From positions 62,001 to 126,000 of the forward strand of contig NZ_BMGG01000010.1 of assembly GCF_014640075.1 (NCBI RefSeq): a stretch of DNA of 64,000 nucleotides. The letters run 5' to 3'. Positions 42,329-51,573 of the stretch are shown piece by piece. The DNA is from Chelatococcus reniformis (lineage in GTDB: Bacteria; Pseudomonadota; Alphaproteobacteria; Rhizobiales; Beijerinckiaceae). The position numbers and the translations under genes are program-made. The notes beneath the pieces were generated by a model. That model had not been told where the DNA came from and did no database searches. It worked only from the letters and a program-made list of their open reading frames with translations. Positions within the stretch are counted from its first letter, which is position 1; each line of letters opens with the position of its first letter.

Positions 42329-43237
42329 ATGCAGATCAGCCGCTCGGACCTGGCAGACTTCGCCTATTTCCTGGCGATCGCGCGGCACCGGAGCTTCCGG
42401 AGGGCCGGTCTCGAGCTCGGGGTCAGCGCCTCGGCGCTCAGCCACGCGCTGAAGGGCCTGGAGGCGCGCCTGGCGGTCCGCCTGTTCAACCGGACGAACC
42501 GGAGCGTGACGCTCACCGCCGCAGGCGAGGAACTGCTTGCAGCGATCTCCGAGCCCTTCGATCTCATTGGTCAGTCCGTGCAGGCGCTCGACCGCTTCCG
42601 CACCGCCCCCGTGGGGCGTGTCCGCCTCAATGCCCTCGACGACGCGGCGACGCTGCTGCTCGGTCCCGTCCTGCCGGTTTTCGCGGAGCGGTATCCGGAG
42701 ATCGAGATCGAGCTGTCCGTCAACAACCGGCTGATCGACGTGATCGAGCAGGGGTACGACGCGGGCATTCGCTTCGAGGGGACCGTCCCGGCGGACATGA
42801 TCGCTCAGCGACTGACCCCGGACTTCCGATGGATCGTCGTCGGGTCCCCAGCCTACCTCGAGCGCTGGGGCACGCCGGAACACCCGAGCGATCTCCTGCG
42901 CCATCGATGCCTGAACATACGCCTCGGCAATGGGCGCATCTACCGGTGGGAGTTCGAGAAGAGCGGGGAGGCGGTCGCCGTCACCGTTCCCGGGGCGATC
43001 ACCATCGACCAGAGCGCGGTGGCGCGGAGCCTGGCGATCAGCGGCACCGGTCTGATGTACGCGCCGGAGCAGTCAGTCGCGCCTCAGCTGCACAGCGGCA
43101 CGCTCAGGATCGTGCTCGCGGATTGGGCTCCGGGCGGTGCGGCGTTCTGCATCTACTATTCCAGCCGCAGGCACCTGCCCACAGGTCTGCGGCTGCTGAT
43201 CGAGCTCATCAGGGAACTGCGTCCGCTAGGGGGATGA
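42329..43237 (+). CDS. LysR-family transcriptional regulator
   Basis: 302-residue LTTR. The helix-turn-helix lies at residues about 10-55 (FLAIARHRSFRRAGLELGVSASALSHALKGLE), followed by a periplasmic-binding-protein-like effector domain (about 90-300). ATG 42329 is chosen to give the standard LTTR N-terminus with GGAG upstream; in-frame starts back to 42218 add an unlikely leader. Divergent from paoABC, the classical LysR arrangement, so it probably senses an aldehyde or aromatic related to that enzyme. Confidence 0.91.
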   Translation: MQISRSDLADFAYFLAIARHRSFRRAGLELGVSASALSHALKGLEARLAVRLFNRTNRSVTLTAAGEELLAAISEPFDLIGQSVQALDRFRTAPVGRVRLNALDDAATLLLGPVLPVFAERYPEIEIELSVNNRLIDVIEQGYDAGIRFEGTVPADMIAQRLTPDFRWIVVGSPAYLERWGTPEHPSDLLRHRCLNIRLGNGRIYRWEFEKSGEAVAVTVPGAITIDQSAVARSLAISGTGLMYAPEQSVAPQLHSGTLRIVLADWAPGGAAFCIYYSSRRHLPTGLRLLIELIRELRPLGG

Positions 43238-43588
43238 CGGGTCTGGTGCCCGCGCCGGCGCGGCGCCGGGCCCGATCAGCGCGGCACCGCAACTTTACGG
43301 CTCCGGGCCGTCAGTCGGCCAATTAGTTCTGTTTCAAAACTTAACGGCGACTGGCCTGTGGAGCGGGCAGGCCCCAAGGCGTCGCCGCCCCGGTGCGCAC
43401 GATTCCCGGATACCCTGCATTCGCTCCGAGCGTTGGCGTCCGTAACCGCCCCTTTGCCGTTTCGGCATCATCCGCGGGTGCGGCCGGATGCGTCTCGACT
43501 TGACGAGTTCCAAAAAAGCACTTTAGATGCGCGTCACCAGACGCCGGGCAGCGGCGGACGCCGCTCGGCGCCACAACGGGAGGGAACG
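43238..43588. other. 351-bp intergenic region before the CoA-thioester operon
   Basis: Follows the LysR gene and should carry the promoter of the 43.6-51.4 kb operon. AT-richer patches are at 43318-43345 (TTAGTTCTGTTTCAAAACTTAAC) and 43500-43530 (TTGACGAGTTCCAAAAAAGC). A TTGACG at 43499-43504 could be a -35, but no convincing -10 follows. No repeat or small gene recognised. Confidence 0.4.
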
Positions 43589-45142
43589 GTGAACGAAGTG
43601 CTTGCACGCCAGGCCGAGCCCGCTCCACTCGCGGGACTGCCGAACCGGATTAGCGACGTGGTGACCCGCATGGCCGAGGAAAGGCCCACGGGGCTCGCCC
43701 TCACGGAGCCCGGCCGTGCCTGGACCTTTGGGGATCTGGCCCGCATCGTCGGCGATACGGCGCAGGCGCTGGGTCGCCTCGGCGTGCGGCCGGGCGACCG
43801 CATCCTGATCGTCAGCGAGAATTCGCTCGCCCTTGCGGCGCTGCTCTTCGCTGCGTCGAAGCTCGACGCCTGGGCGGTGGTGGCAAGCCCCCGGCTCTCC
43901 GGCCGCGAGGTGGATCAGATCGGGACCCATTCCGGCGCCCGTCGCGCCTTCTATGTGATCGGCATCGGCCAGCAGGCGGCCGAGCACGCCCGCCGCAACG
44001 GCGCCGTCGTCGAGGCGCTGCCGGGTCTCGGCCAAGTGGCGGTCGGCCCGCTCGACGCCGAGGCGGTGCCCGAGCCCGTGCATGCGGCGGCGGAGGAGCA
44101 GGTGGCGGTGCTGCTCTACACCTCGGGCACGACCGGCAATCCCAAAGGCGTGATGCTCACCCACCGCAACCTGCTGTTCAGCGCTTTCGTCTCCGGGTCG
44201 CTGCGGTCGATCGGTCCGGCGGACTGCATCTATGGCGTCCTGCCCATGTCGCACATCGTCGGCCTCACGATCATCCTGGTGTCGTCGATCATGTTCGGGG
44301 CGCTCGTCCGCGTCGTGCCCCAATACGATCCGGCCGATCTCGCGGCCGCGATCGCCGAGGACACCACCATCATCTACGGCGTGCCGGCCACCTACCAGCG
44401 GCTCCTGGAATACAAGGCGGTCAAAGGCCTGCCGAAGCTGGCGGCCGGCAAGCTGCGCTGCATGTTCGTGGCCGGAGCGCCCCTCGATCTCACCTTGAAG
44501 GCGCGTGTCGAGGAGGAGCTCGGCCAGCCGCTGCTCAACGGCTACGGCATCACCGAATGCTCGCCGGGAGTGTCCTCGGTGCAGTCCGCCTACCGCGAGG
44601 ACGATACCGTCGGCACCATCATTCCGGGCGTCGAGACGCGGGTCGTCGACCGCTCGGGCCGCACGGTGGCGTCGGGGGAGGTGGGCGAGCTACATGTGCG
44701 CGGACCCAATGTCATGCGCGGCTACTATCGGGCGCCGGAGGCGACGGCCGCGGCCATCGATGCGGACGGCTGGTTCAAGACCGGCGACCTCGCCCGCTTC
44801 GCCGGCGAGGACATGTATATCGTCGGGCGCTCGAAGGAGCTGATCATCCGCTCCGGCTTCAACGTCTATCCGCCGGAGGTGGAGGCGGTGCTGAGCTCCC
44901 ACCCCGACGTCGTCCAGTCCGCCGTCATCGGCCGGGCGGTCGAAGGCAACGAGGAGGTGGTCGGCTACGTCCAGCTTCTGCCCGGCTCCAAACTCTCGTC
45001 CGCGGATCTCTTGGCGTTCGTCCGGCCGCTGCTGACGCCCTACAAGCGCCCGGCCGAGATCGTGATCCTCGACGTGCTGCCGGCCAGCTCGACCGGCAAG
45101 ATTCTCAAGCACAAACTCGCCGAGGCCGCCAGGACGACCTGA
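43589..45142 (+). CDS. AMP-forming acyl-CoA synthetase (class I adenylate-forming)
   Basis: 517-residue CoA ligase: LLYTSGTTGNPKGVMLTH for adenylate binding, NGYGITECSPGVS, KTGDLARFAGEDMYIVGRSK, and the C-terminal SSTGKILKHKL with the catalytic Lys. It resembles 4-coumarate/benzoate/long-chain ligases but the acid is not predictable. GTG 43589 follows GGGAGGGAA. First gene of a seven-gene operon whose later members are two SDRs, a binding protein, two acyl-CoA dehydrogenases and a flavoprotein. Confidence 0.93.
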   Translation: MNEVLARQAEPAPLAGLPNRISDVVTRMAEERPTGLALTEPGRAWTFGDLARIVGDTAQALGRLGVRPGDRILIVSENSLALAALLFAASKLDAWAVVASPRLSGREVDQIGTHSGARRAFYVIGIGQQAAEHARRNGAVVEALPGLGQVAVGPLDAEAVPEPVHAAAEEQVAVLLYTSGTTGNPKGVMLTHRNLLFSAFVSGSLRSIGPADCIYGVLPMSHIVGLTIILVSSIMFGALVRVVPQYDPADLAAAIAEDTTIIYGVPATYQRLLEYKAVKGLPKLAAGKLRCMFVAGAPLDLTLKARVEEELGQPLLNGYGITECSPGVSSVQSAYREDDTVGTIIPGVETRVVDRSGRTVASGEVGELHVRGPNVMRGYYRAPEATAAAIDADGWFKTGDLARFAGEDMYIVGRSKELIIRSGFNVYPPEVEAVLSSHPDVVQSAVIGRAVEGNEEVVGYVQLLPGSKLSSADLLAFVRPLLTPYKRPAEIVILDVLPASSTGKILKHKLAEAARTT

Positions 45143-45196
45143 TGGCCGGCCGCGTTTCAACAGCGCGCCCTTCGCGCGATTGGAAGGAATACCGAC

Positions 45197-45940
45197 GTGA
45201 CGACACGTAACGCCACAGTAGCTGTGATCGGAGCCGGCGACTTCATCGGCTCGGCGATCGCCAAGCGCTTCGCCGCCGAGGGCTTCACCGTCTTCGTCGG
45301 CCGGCGCGGCGGCGAGAAGCTCGCGCCGCTCGTGAGCGAGATCGAGGCCGCCGGCGGCAAGGCTTTCGGCCGCTCCCTCGACGCCCGCAACGAGGAGGAG
45401 GTCGCAGCCTTCCTCAAGGCCGCGGACGACCACGCGCCGCTCGAGCTATGCGTCTTCAACATCGGCGCCAACGTCAACTTCCCGCTGCTGGAGACGACCG
45501 AGCGCGTGTTCCGCAAAGTCTGGGAGATGGCCTGCTATTCCGGCTTCCTGGCGACGCGCGAGGCGGCCCGGCTGATGGTGCCGCGCGGCCGCGGCGCCAT
45601 CTTCCTCACCGGCGCGACGGCGAGCCTGCGTGGCGGGGTCGGCTTCGCTGCCTTCGCCAGTGCCAAGTTCGGCCTGCGCGCCGTCTCCCAGGCGGCGGCC
45701 CGCGAACTCGGCCCGAAGAACATCCATGTCGCCCACCTCATCATCGATTCCGGCGTCGATACCGCCTGGGTGCGCGAGCGCATTCGCGAGCACGAGGGCG
45801 AGGAGGCCCTCGCCAATCTCGATCCCGACCGGCTGATGCGGCCGGAGGCCGTCGCCGAGACCTACTGGGCCCTCTACCAGCAGCCGCGCGACGCGTGGAC
45901 CTCGGAGATGGAAATCCGGCCCTTCGGCGAGAAGTGGTAG
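45197..45940 (+). CDS. SDR-family protein lacking the catalytic tyrosine
   Basis: 247-residue Rossmann protein. Cofactor motif GAGDFIGSA (residues 12-20) deviates from TGxxxGxG. The active-site position that should be Tyr-x-x-x-Lys reads FASAK (Phe153, Lys157), so normal ketoreductase chemistry is doubtful. The C-terminus MEIRPFGEKW resembles that of the second SDR at 49690, which has the same Tyr-to-Phe change. GTG 45197 has GGAAGG at 9 bases. Possible roles: hydratase/isomerase-like or an inactive partner. Confidence 0.85.
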   Translation: MTTRNATVAVIGAGDFIGSAIAKRFAAEGFTVFVGRRGGEKLAPLVSEIEAAGGKAFGRSLDARNEEEVAAFLKAADDHAPLELCVFNIGANVNFPLLETTERVFRKVWEMACYSGFLATREAARLMVPRGRGAIFLTGATASLRGGVGFAAFASAKFGLRAVSQAAARELGPKNIHVAHLIIDSGVDTAWVRERIREHEGEEALANLDPDRLMRPEAVAETYWALYQQPRDAWTSEMEIRPFGEKW

Positions 45941-45996
45941 CCGGGCGCTCGCCAATACGGCGCCGTACTGAATGATAAAACAAAATCAGGTGGGGA

Positions 45997-47202
45997 ATGA
46001 TGAATAGATTGCCGATTGTACTAGGGGTTATGCTTGGCCTCGCCGTTGCCGTAGCTCACGCGGCGGACAATGCCATCGGCGTGACCGCCAGCGAGATCAA
46101 GATCGGTACGACGATGCCGTTCAGTGGCCCGGCGTCGGCGCTGGGCAACACCGGCAAAGGCCTGATCGCCTACGTCGACCTGATCAACGAACGCGGCGGC
46201 GTGGGCGGCCGCAAGATCAACCTGATCGCGCTCGACGACGGCTACATGCCGCCCAGGGCCGTCGAGCAGACGCGCAAGCTGATCGAGCAGGATGAGGTGG
46301 CGTTCATCTTCAGCCCGCTCGGCACGCCGTCGAACTCGGCGACGATCAAGTATATCAATGGCAAGAAGGTGCCGGACGCCTTCATCATGACCGGCGCCGC
46401 CAAGTTCGCAAGAGCCGCCGAGTATCCGTACACGACGACGGCCCTGCCGAGCTACGAGACGGAAGCGCGAATCTACGCCAGGTTCATCGAGAAGGCCAGG
46501 CCGGGCGCCAAGATCGGCATCCTCTACCAGAACGATGATCTGGGAAAAGACTTCGTTTCCGGCGTCAAAGCCGTGCTGAGGGATGCGTTCGCGCAGCGCG
46601 TGGTGGCGCTGCCCTACGAGGTGGCCGATGCGACGGTCGACTCCCAGATCCTAAACCTGAAGAATGCGGGCGTGGATGCTCTGCTGCTCGCCACGACGCC
46701 GAAGTTCGCCGCACAGGCCATCAAGAAGACGGCCGAGATCGGCTGGCAGCCACTGCGGATCGTCAACGTCGTGTCGAGCTCGGTCTCCGCCACCCTGAAG
46801 CCGGCGGGGCTCGACAATGCCAAGGGCGTGCTGAGCGCCGTCTTCTACAAGGACCCGGCGGATCCGGCCTGGAAGGATAGCCGCGAGGCCGATGACTATC
46901 TGGCCTTCGTCGGGAAGTACCTGCCCGGTGCCGACGCCCACGATATCAACTACATCACGGGTTACAACCAGGGCATGATCCTGGAGCACCTGCTGAAGCA
47001 GTGCGGGGAAGATCTATCCCGCGACAATATCAACAGGCAGGCGCACGCCATCCGCGACCTGCAGCTGCCGATGATCCTGCCGGGCATCAGGGTAAACACC
47101 AGCCCGGAGAACAACCAGGCGTGGACGCAACTCCAGCTCCAGCGCTGGACCGGCGAGCGATGGGAGCTGATTGGCTCGGTGCTCCAGGCCGATAGCGACT
47201 GA
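45997..47202 (+). CDS. LivJ-like periplasmic binding protein, orphan, inside a catabolic operon
   Basis: 401-residue type-1 binding protein with a Sec signal (RLPIVLGVMLGLAVAVAHA, then ADNAIG) and the family opening EIKIGTTMPFSGPASALG. Tandem ATGs at 45997 and 46000; GGTGGGG lies just upstream. The 56-bp gap before it holds the 12-bp palindrome TACGGCGCCGTA (45956-45967). Placed mid-operon between CoA-ester enzymes, without transporter partners, it likely captures the acid degraded by this operon. Confidence 0.92.
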   Translation: MMNRLPIVLGVMLGLAVAVAHAADNAIGVTASEIKIGTTMPFSGPASALGNTGKGLIAYVDLINERGGVGGRKINLIALDDGYMPPRAVEQTRKLIEQDEVAFIFSPLGTPSNSATIKYINGKKVPDAFIMTGAAKFARAAEYPYTTTALPSYETEARIYARFIEKARPGAKIGILYQNDDLGKDFVSGVKAVLRDAFAQRVVALPYEVADATVDSQILNLKNAGVDALLLATTPKFAAQAIKKTAEIGWQPLRIVNVVSSSVSATLKPAGLDNAKGVLSAVFYKDPADPAWKDSREADDYLAFVGKYLPGADAHDINYITGYNQGMILEHLLKQCGEDLSRDNINRQAHAIRDLQLPMILPGIRVNTSPENNQAWTQLQLQRWTGERWELIGSVLQADSD

Positions 47203-47238
47203 CCGCCCGACGATCGCGCGCCGCAGAACCCGGGAGAC

Positions 47239-48435
47239 ATGACCGTGTCCGTCACCTTCGCCCCGCACGATGAGGCCTTCCGCCAGGACGTGCGCAGCTT
47301 CATTGCCGAGAATTATCCGGCCGAGTTGCGTGTCGCCAACCCGGAGACGGATCTCACCAAGGAGCAGAGCCTGCTCTGGCACCGCATCCTCTTCCGCGCG
47401 GGCCGGCTCGCGCCGCATTGGCCGAAGGAGTACGGCGGCCCCGGTTGGACCACGGTGCAGCAATACATCTGGGACCAGGAAACGGCGCTCGCCGGCACGC
47501 TGCCGCCGCTGGCCTTCAGCGTCACCATGGTCGGCCCGGTGATCTATACCTTCGGCAACGCCGTGCAGAAGGCCCGCTTCCTGCCCCGCATCCTCTCCGG
47601 CGACGATTGGTGGTGCCAGGGCTATTCGGAGCGGGAGGCCGGCTCCGATCTCGCCAGCCTGAAATGCAAGGCGGTGCGCGACGGCGATCACTACATCGTC
47701 AACGGTCACAAGATCTGGACGACGCTGGCCCAGCATGCCGACTGGATCTTCTGCCTGGTGCGCACCGACGTTTCGGCCAAGCCGCAGCGGGGCATCTCGT
47801 TCCTGCTCATCGACATGACCACGCCGGGCATCACGGTCAGGCCGATCATCACCATCGACGGCAGCCATGAGATCAACGAGATCTTCTTCGAGGACGTCCG
47901 CGTCCCGGCCGAGAACCTGATCGGCGAGGAGAACAAGGGCTGGGACTACGCCAAGTTCCTGCTCGGCAACGAGCGTACCAGCATGGCGGGCACGGGCCAC
48001 GCCCGCCGGGCGCTGGCCGAGCTGAAGTCGGTCGCCGCCCAGGAGCGGGCGGGCGGTGCGCCGCTCCTGGCCGATGCGGATTTCGCCCGCCAGGTGGCGC
48101 GGACCGAGATCGATCTGGCGGCGCTGGAGTTCACCGAGCTCAGGATGATTTCGGCGCTCTCTGCCGGCCGCGATCCGGGCGCCGGCGCCTCGCTGCTGAA
48201 GATCCGCGGCACCGAGGTCCGTCAGCGCATCGCCGAGCTCACCCACCGCGCCATCGGCTCCTACGGCATGGTGCTGCGGCACGAACTGGCCCTCGGCCAC
48301 AACGAGCCGGCGCCCGGGCCCGACTACGGCCACACGGCGACCGAGCGCTACCTGAACACGCGCAAGCTCTCGATCTACGGCGGCTCCAACGAGATCCAGC
48401 GCAACATCATCGCCAAGGCCGTACTCGGGCTGTAG
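47239..48435 (+). CDS. Acyl-CoA dehydrogenase (subunit A of a likely heteromeric pair)
   Basis: 398-residue FAD-dependent alpha,beta-dehydrogenase of acyl-CoA. The N-terminal region has HWPKEYGGPGWT; substrate/FAD motifs QGYSEREAGSDLASL and NGHKIWTT follow. The C-terminal YGGSNEIQRNII replaces the Glu of the YEGT motif found in MCAD-type enzymes, as in many steroid and cyclic-acid dehydrogenases. It is followed at 92 bp by a second, divergent dehydrogenase, typical of heteromeric pairs. Confidence 0.92.
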   Translation: MTVSVTFAPHDEAFRQDVRSFIAENYPAELRVANPETDLTKEQSLLWHRILFRAGRLAPHWPKEYGGPGWTTVQQYIWDQETALAGTLPPLAFSVTMVGPVIYTFGNAVQKARFLPRILSGDDWWCQGYSEREAGSDLASLKCKAVRDGDHYIVNGHKIWTTLAQHADWIFCLVRTDVSAKPQRGISFLLIDMTTPGITVRPIITIDGSHEINEIFFEDVRVPAENLIGEENKGWDYAKFLLGNERTSMAGTGHARRALAELKSVAAQERAGGAPLLADADFARQVARTEIDLAALEFTELRMISALSAGRDPGAGASLLKIRGTEVRQRIAELTHRAIGSYGMVLRHELALGHNEPAPGPDYGHTATERYLNTRKLSIYGGSNEIQRNIIAKAVLGL

Positions 48436-48526
48436 CTCCGCCGTCATGGCCGACCATGACGTCCAAAAGGCATCGCGACGACACGACAAGACATCATCCC
48501 GGGCCAGCCGGTGGCGGAGTAAAGCC

Positions 48527-49678
48527 ATGCACTTCGAGTTCTCCGACGAGCAGGACATGCTGCGCGACAGCATCCGCAAGCTGCTCGGCGACCGATACGG
48601 GCTCGCCGCCCGCCAAGCGATCGTCGATGGCGAGAGCGGCTTCAGCCGCGAGCTCTGGCGCCAGTTCGCCGAGCTGGGGCTGCTCGGCATCGAACTGCCC
48701 GAGGCGGTGGGCGGCCTCGGGGGTAGTGCCCTCGGCACGATGGTGGTGCTGGAAGAGTTCGGGCGCCGCCTGGTGGTCGAGCCCTATCTGGAAACCGTGA
48801 CCGTTGCGGCCGGCCTGCTCCGGCAGGGCGGGCTCGATCGCTGGCAGGACGAACTGGCCGAGATCGCTTCGGGCGAGCGGATCTGGACGCTGGCGTGGTC
48901 GGAGCCGCAGGGCCGCTTCGACCTCGGCCATGTGGCGACCGTGGCCCGGCGCGACGGCGAGGGCTACCTCGTCAGCGGCCGCAAGGTCGTCGTCGCCGCT
49001 GCGCCGTGGGCCGATCGGCTGATCGTCTCGGCCCGCACCGCGGGCGCCGGCGCCGAGCCAGACGGCGTCAGCCTGTTCGTGGTTGACAGCGCTGCGCCGG
49101 GCCTGCGCCTCGACAGCTATCGCACGCTGGACGGGCGGCGGGCAGCCGACGTGACCGTGGATCAGGTGCGTCTGGGCCCCGAGGCCTTGCTGGGCGAGGA
49201 GGGGCGCGGCCTGCCGCTGCTCGCGCGCGCCGCCGACCGCGCCGTCGCCGGCCTCTGCGCCGAGGCCGTCGGCTGCATGGCCGAGCTCAACCGCACCACG
49301 CTCGACTACGCCAGGGCGCGGCGCCAGTTCGGCACGCCGATCGCGAGCTTCCAGGTGCTTCAGCACCGCATGGTCGACATGTTCATCGCCCATGAGGAGG
49401 CGGCGGCCACCACCTTTTTCCTGCACCGCGCTCTCGATGAGCCGGGCGGGGAGGCGGCACAGCTGGCCCCGGCCGCCAAGGTGCAGGTGGGCGAAGCCGG
49501 GCGCCTCGTCGGCCAGCAGGCGGTGCAGATCCATGGCGGCATGGGCATGTCGGAGGAGCTGGAGGTCGGCCGCTACTTCAAGCGGCTGACGGCCATCGAC
49601 ATCCAGTTCGGCGACGCCGACCATCACCTGGCGCGCTACACCGGCGCCATGCAGGCCGCCGCCTTGGCCGCGGCATAG
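48527..49678 (+). CDS. Acyl-CoA dehydrogenase-like (subunit B of a likely heteromeric pair)
   Basis: 383-residue acyl-CoA dehydrogenase homologue. N-terminal FEFSDEQDMLRDSIRKLL and the helical C-domain (DYARARRQFGTPIASFQVLQ, then QIHGGMGM) are intact. The position of YEGT/YGGT reads FGDADHHL, so the usual C-terminal glutamate/FAD contact is lost. Such degenerate subunits pair with a partner such as the gene at 47239 in alpha2beta2 enzymes. ATG 48527 is chosen by homology start (MHFEFSDEQ) and GGAG upstream. Confidence 0.9.
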   Translation: MHFEFSDEQDMLRDSIRKLLGDRYGLAARQAIVDGESGFSRELWRQFAELGLLGIELPEAVGGLGGSALGTMVVLEEFGRRLVVEPYLETVTVAAGLLRQGGLDRWQDELAEIASGERIWTLAWSEPQGRFDLGHVATVARRDGEGYLVSGRKVVVAAAPWADRLIVSARTAGAGAEPDGVSLFVVDSAAPGLRLDSYRTLDGRRAADVTVDQVRLGPEALLGEEGRGLPLLARAADRAVAGLCAEAVGCMAELNRTTLDYARARRQFGTPIASFQVLQHRMVDMFIAHEEAAATTFFLHRALDEPGGEAAQLAPAAKVQVGEAGRLVGQQAVQIHGGMGMSEELEVGRYFKRLTAIDIQFGDADHHLARYTGAMQAAALAAA

Positions 49679-49689
49679 GGAGCCAGGCG

Positions 49690-50391
49690 ATGACGCGTCC
49701 CGTTGCCCTGATCACAGGGGTGGGCCCCGGTACCGGGCGGGCGCTGGCGCGACGCTTTGCCGAGGGCGGCTACGAGGTCGCCATGCTGGCGCGCACGGCC
49801 GAGCGCCTGCATGAGATCGAACAGGCTCACGCCAACTGCCACGCCTTCGTTACCGATGTGACCGATGCCGCGGCGCTGGAGCGCGGCCTCACGGCGGTCG
49901 AAAGTCGGCTCGGGCCGCCTTCCGTCGTCGTGCACAATGCCGTGGGGGGCGCCTTCGGCTCCTTCCTCGACATCGATCCGGCCGTCCTGGCGCGCAACTT
50001 CGACGTCAATGTCATGGCGCTGCTGCATCTCGCCCGCCGCGTCGCGCCCGGCATGGTGGCGGCCGGCAAAGGCGCCATCATCGCTACCGGCAACACCTCG
50101 GCGCTGCGCGGCCGCGCCAATTTCGCCGGCTTCGCGCCCACCAAGGCCGCTCAGCGCATTCTGGCCGAGGCCATGGCGCGGGAGCTCGGGCCCAAAGGCG
50201 TGCACGTGGCCTATGTGATCGTCGACGCCGTCATCGACCTGCCCTGGACGCGCGCCCGCTACCGAGAGGCGGCCGACGACTTCTTCATCAAGCCGGAGCA
50301 CATCGCCGACGAGATCTGGCACCTGGCGCAGCGGCCGCGCTCGGCCTGGTCGTTCAACGTCGAGCTCCGCCCCTTCCGCGAAACGTGGTGA
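49690..50391 (+). CDS. SDR-family protein lacking the catalytic tyrosine (second copy)
   Basis: 233-residue Rossmann protein. Cofactor motif TGVGPGTGRALA (residues 9-20) and HNAVGG in place of NNAG. The active site reads FAPTK (Phe148, Lys152) where Tyr-x-x-x-Lys is expected. The C-terminus VELRPFRETW parallels the SDR at 45197. It starts 11 bp after the dehydrogenase stop, so co-translation is likely. Function uncertain for the same reason as its paralogue. Confidence 0.85.
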   Translation: MTRPVALITGVGPGTGRALARRFAEGGYEVAMLARTAERLHEIEQAHANCHAFVTDVTDAAALERGLTAVESRLGPPSVVVHNAVGGAFGSFLDIDPAVLARNFDVNVMALLHLARRVAPGMVAAGKGAIIATGNTSALRGRANFAGFAPTKAAQRILAEAMARELGPKGVHVAYVIVDAVIDLPWTRARYREAADDFFIKPEHIADEIWHLAQRPRSAWSFNVELRPFRETW

Positions 50392-51411
<1,020 letters not shown>

Positions 51412-51414
<3 letters not shown>

Positions 51415-51516
51415 AGCATCTCCGCGTTTCTTCGAATCGCCGAAATGCTCTATCCGTTTGATTTGGCGCGTTTTCTTCACGCGAACCGGCGTCCACTTCG
51501 CTCGAAAACGCTCTAG
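51412..51516. repeat. RIME-like palindromic intergenic repeat, copy 3
   Basis: 105-bp unit TAGAGCATCTCC...AAAACGCTCTAG, nearly identical to copy 1 at 10530 (differences mainly around the central ATCCGTTTGATTTGGCGCG). It sits between convergent genes (flavoprotein plus, binding protein minus) and may act as a bidirectional terminator. Its left TAG is the flavoprotein stop. Confidence 0.87.
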
Positions 51517-51532
51517 ATCGCTGCGCGGATGA

Positions 51533-51554
51533 ATGGCCGGGCGTGACCGGCCAT
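51533..51554. repeat. GGCCGG palindrome (8-bp stem)
   Basis: ATGGCCGG/CCGGCCAT around GCGTGA, between the RIME-like repeat and the stop of the minus-strand binding protein. A short, slightly degenerate member of the window-wide palindrome family. Confidence 0.6.
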
Positions 51555-51573
51555 CAACTTGGCAAAGTGCCGC

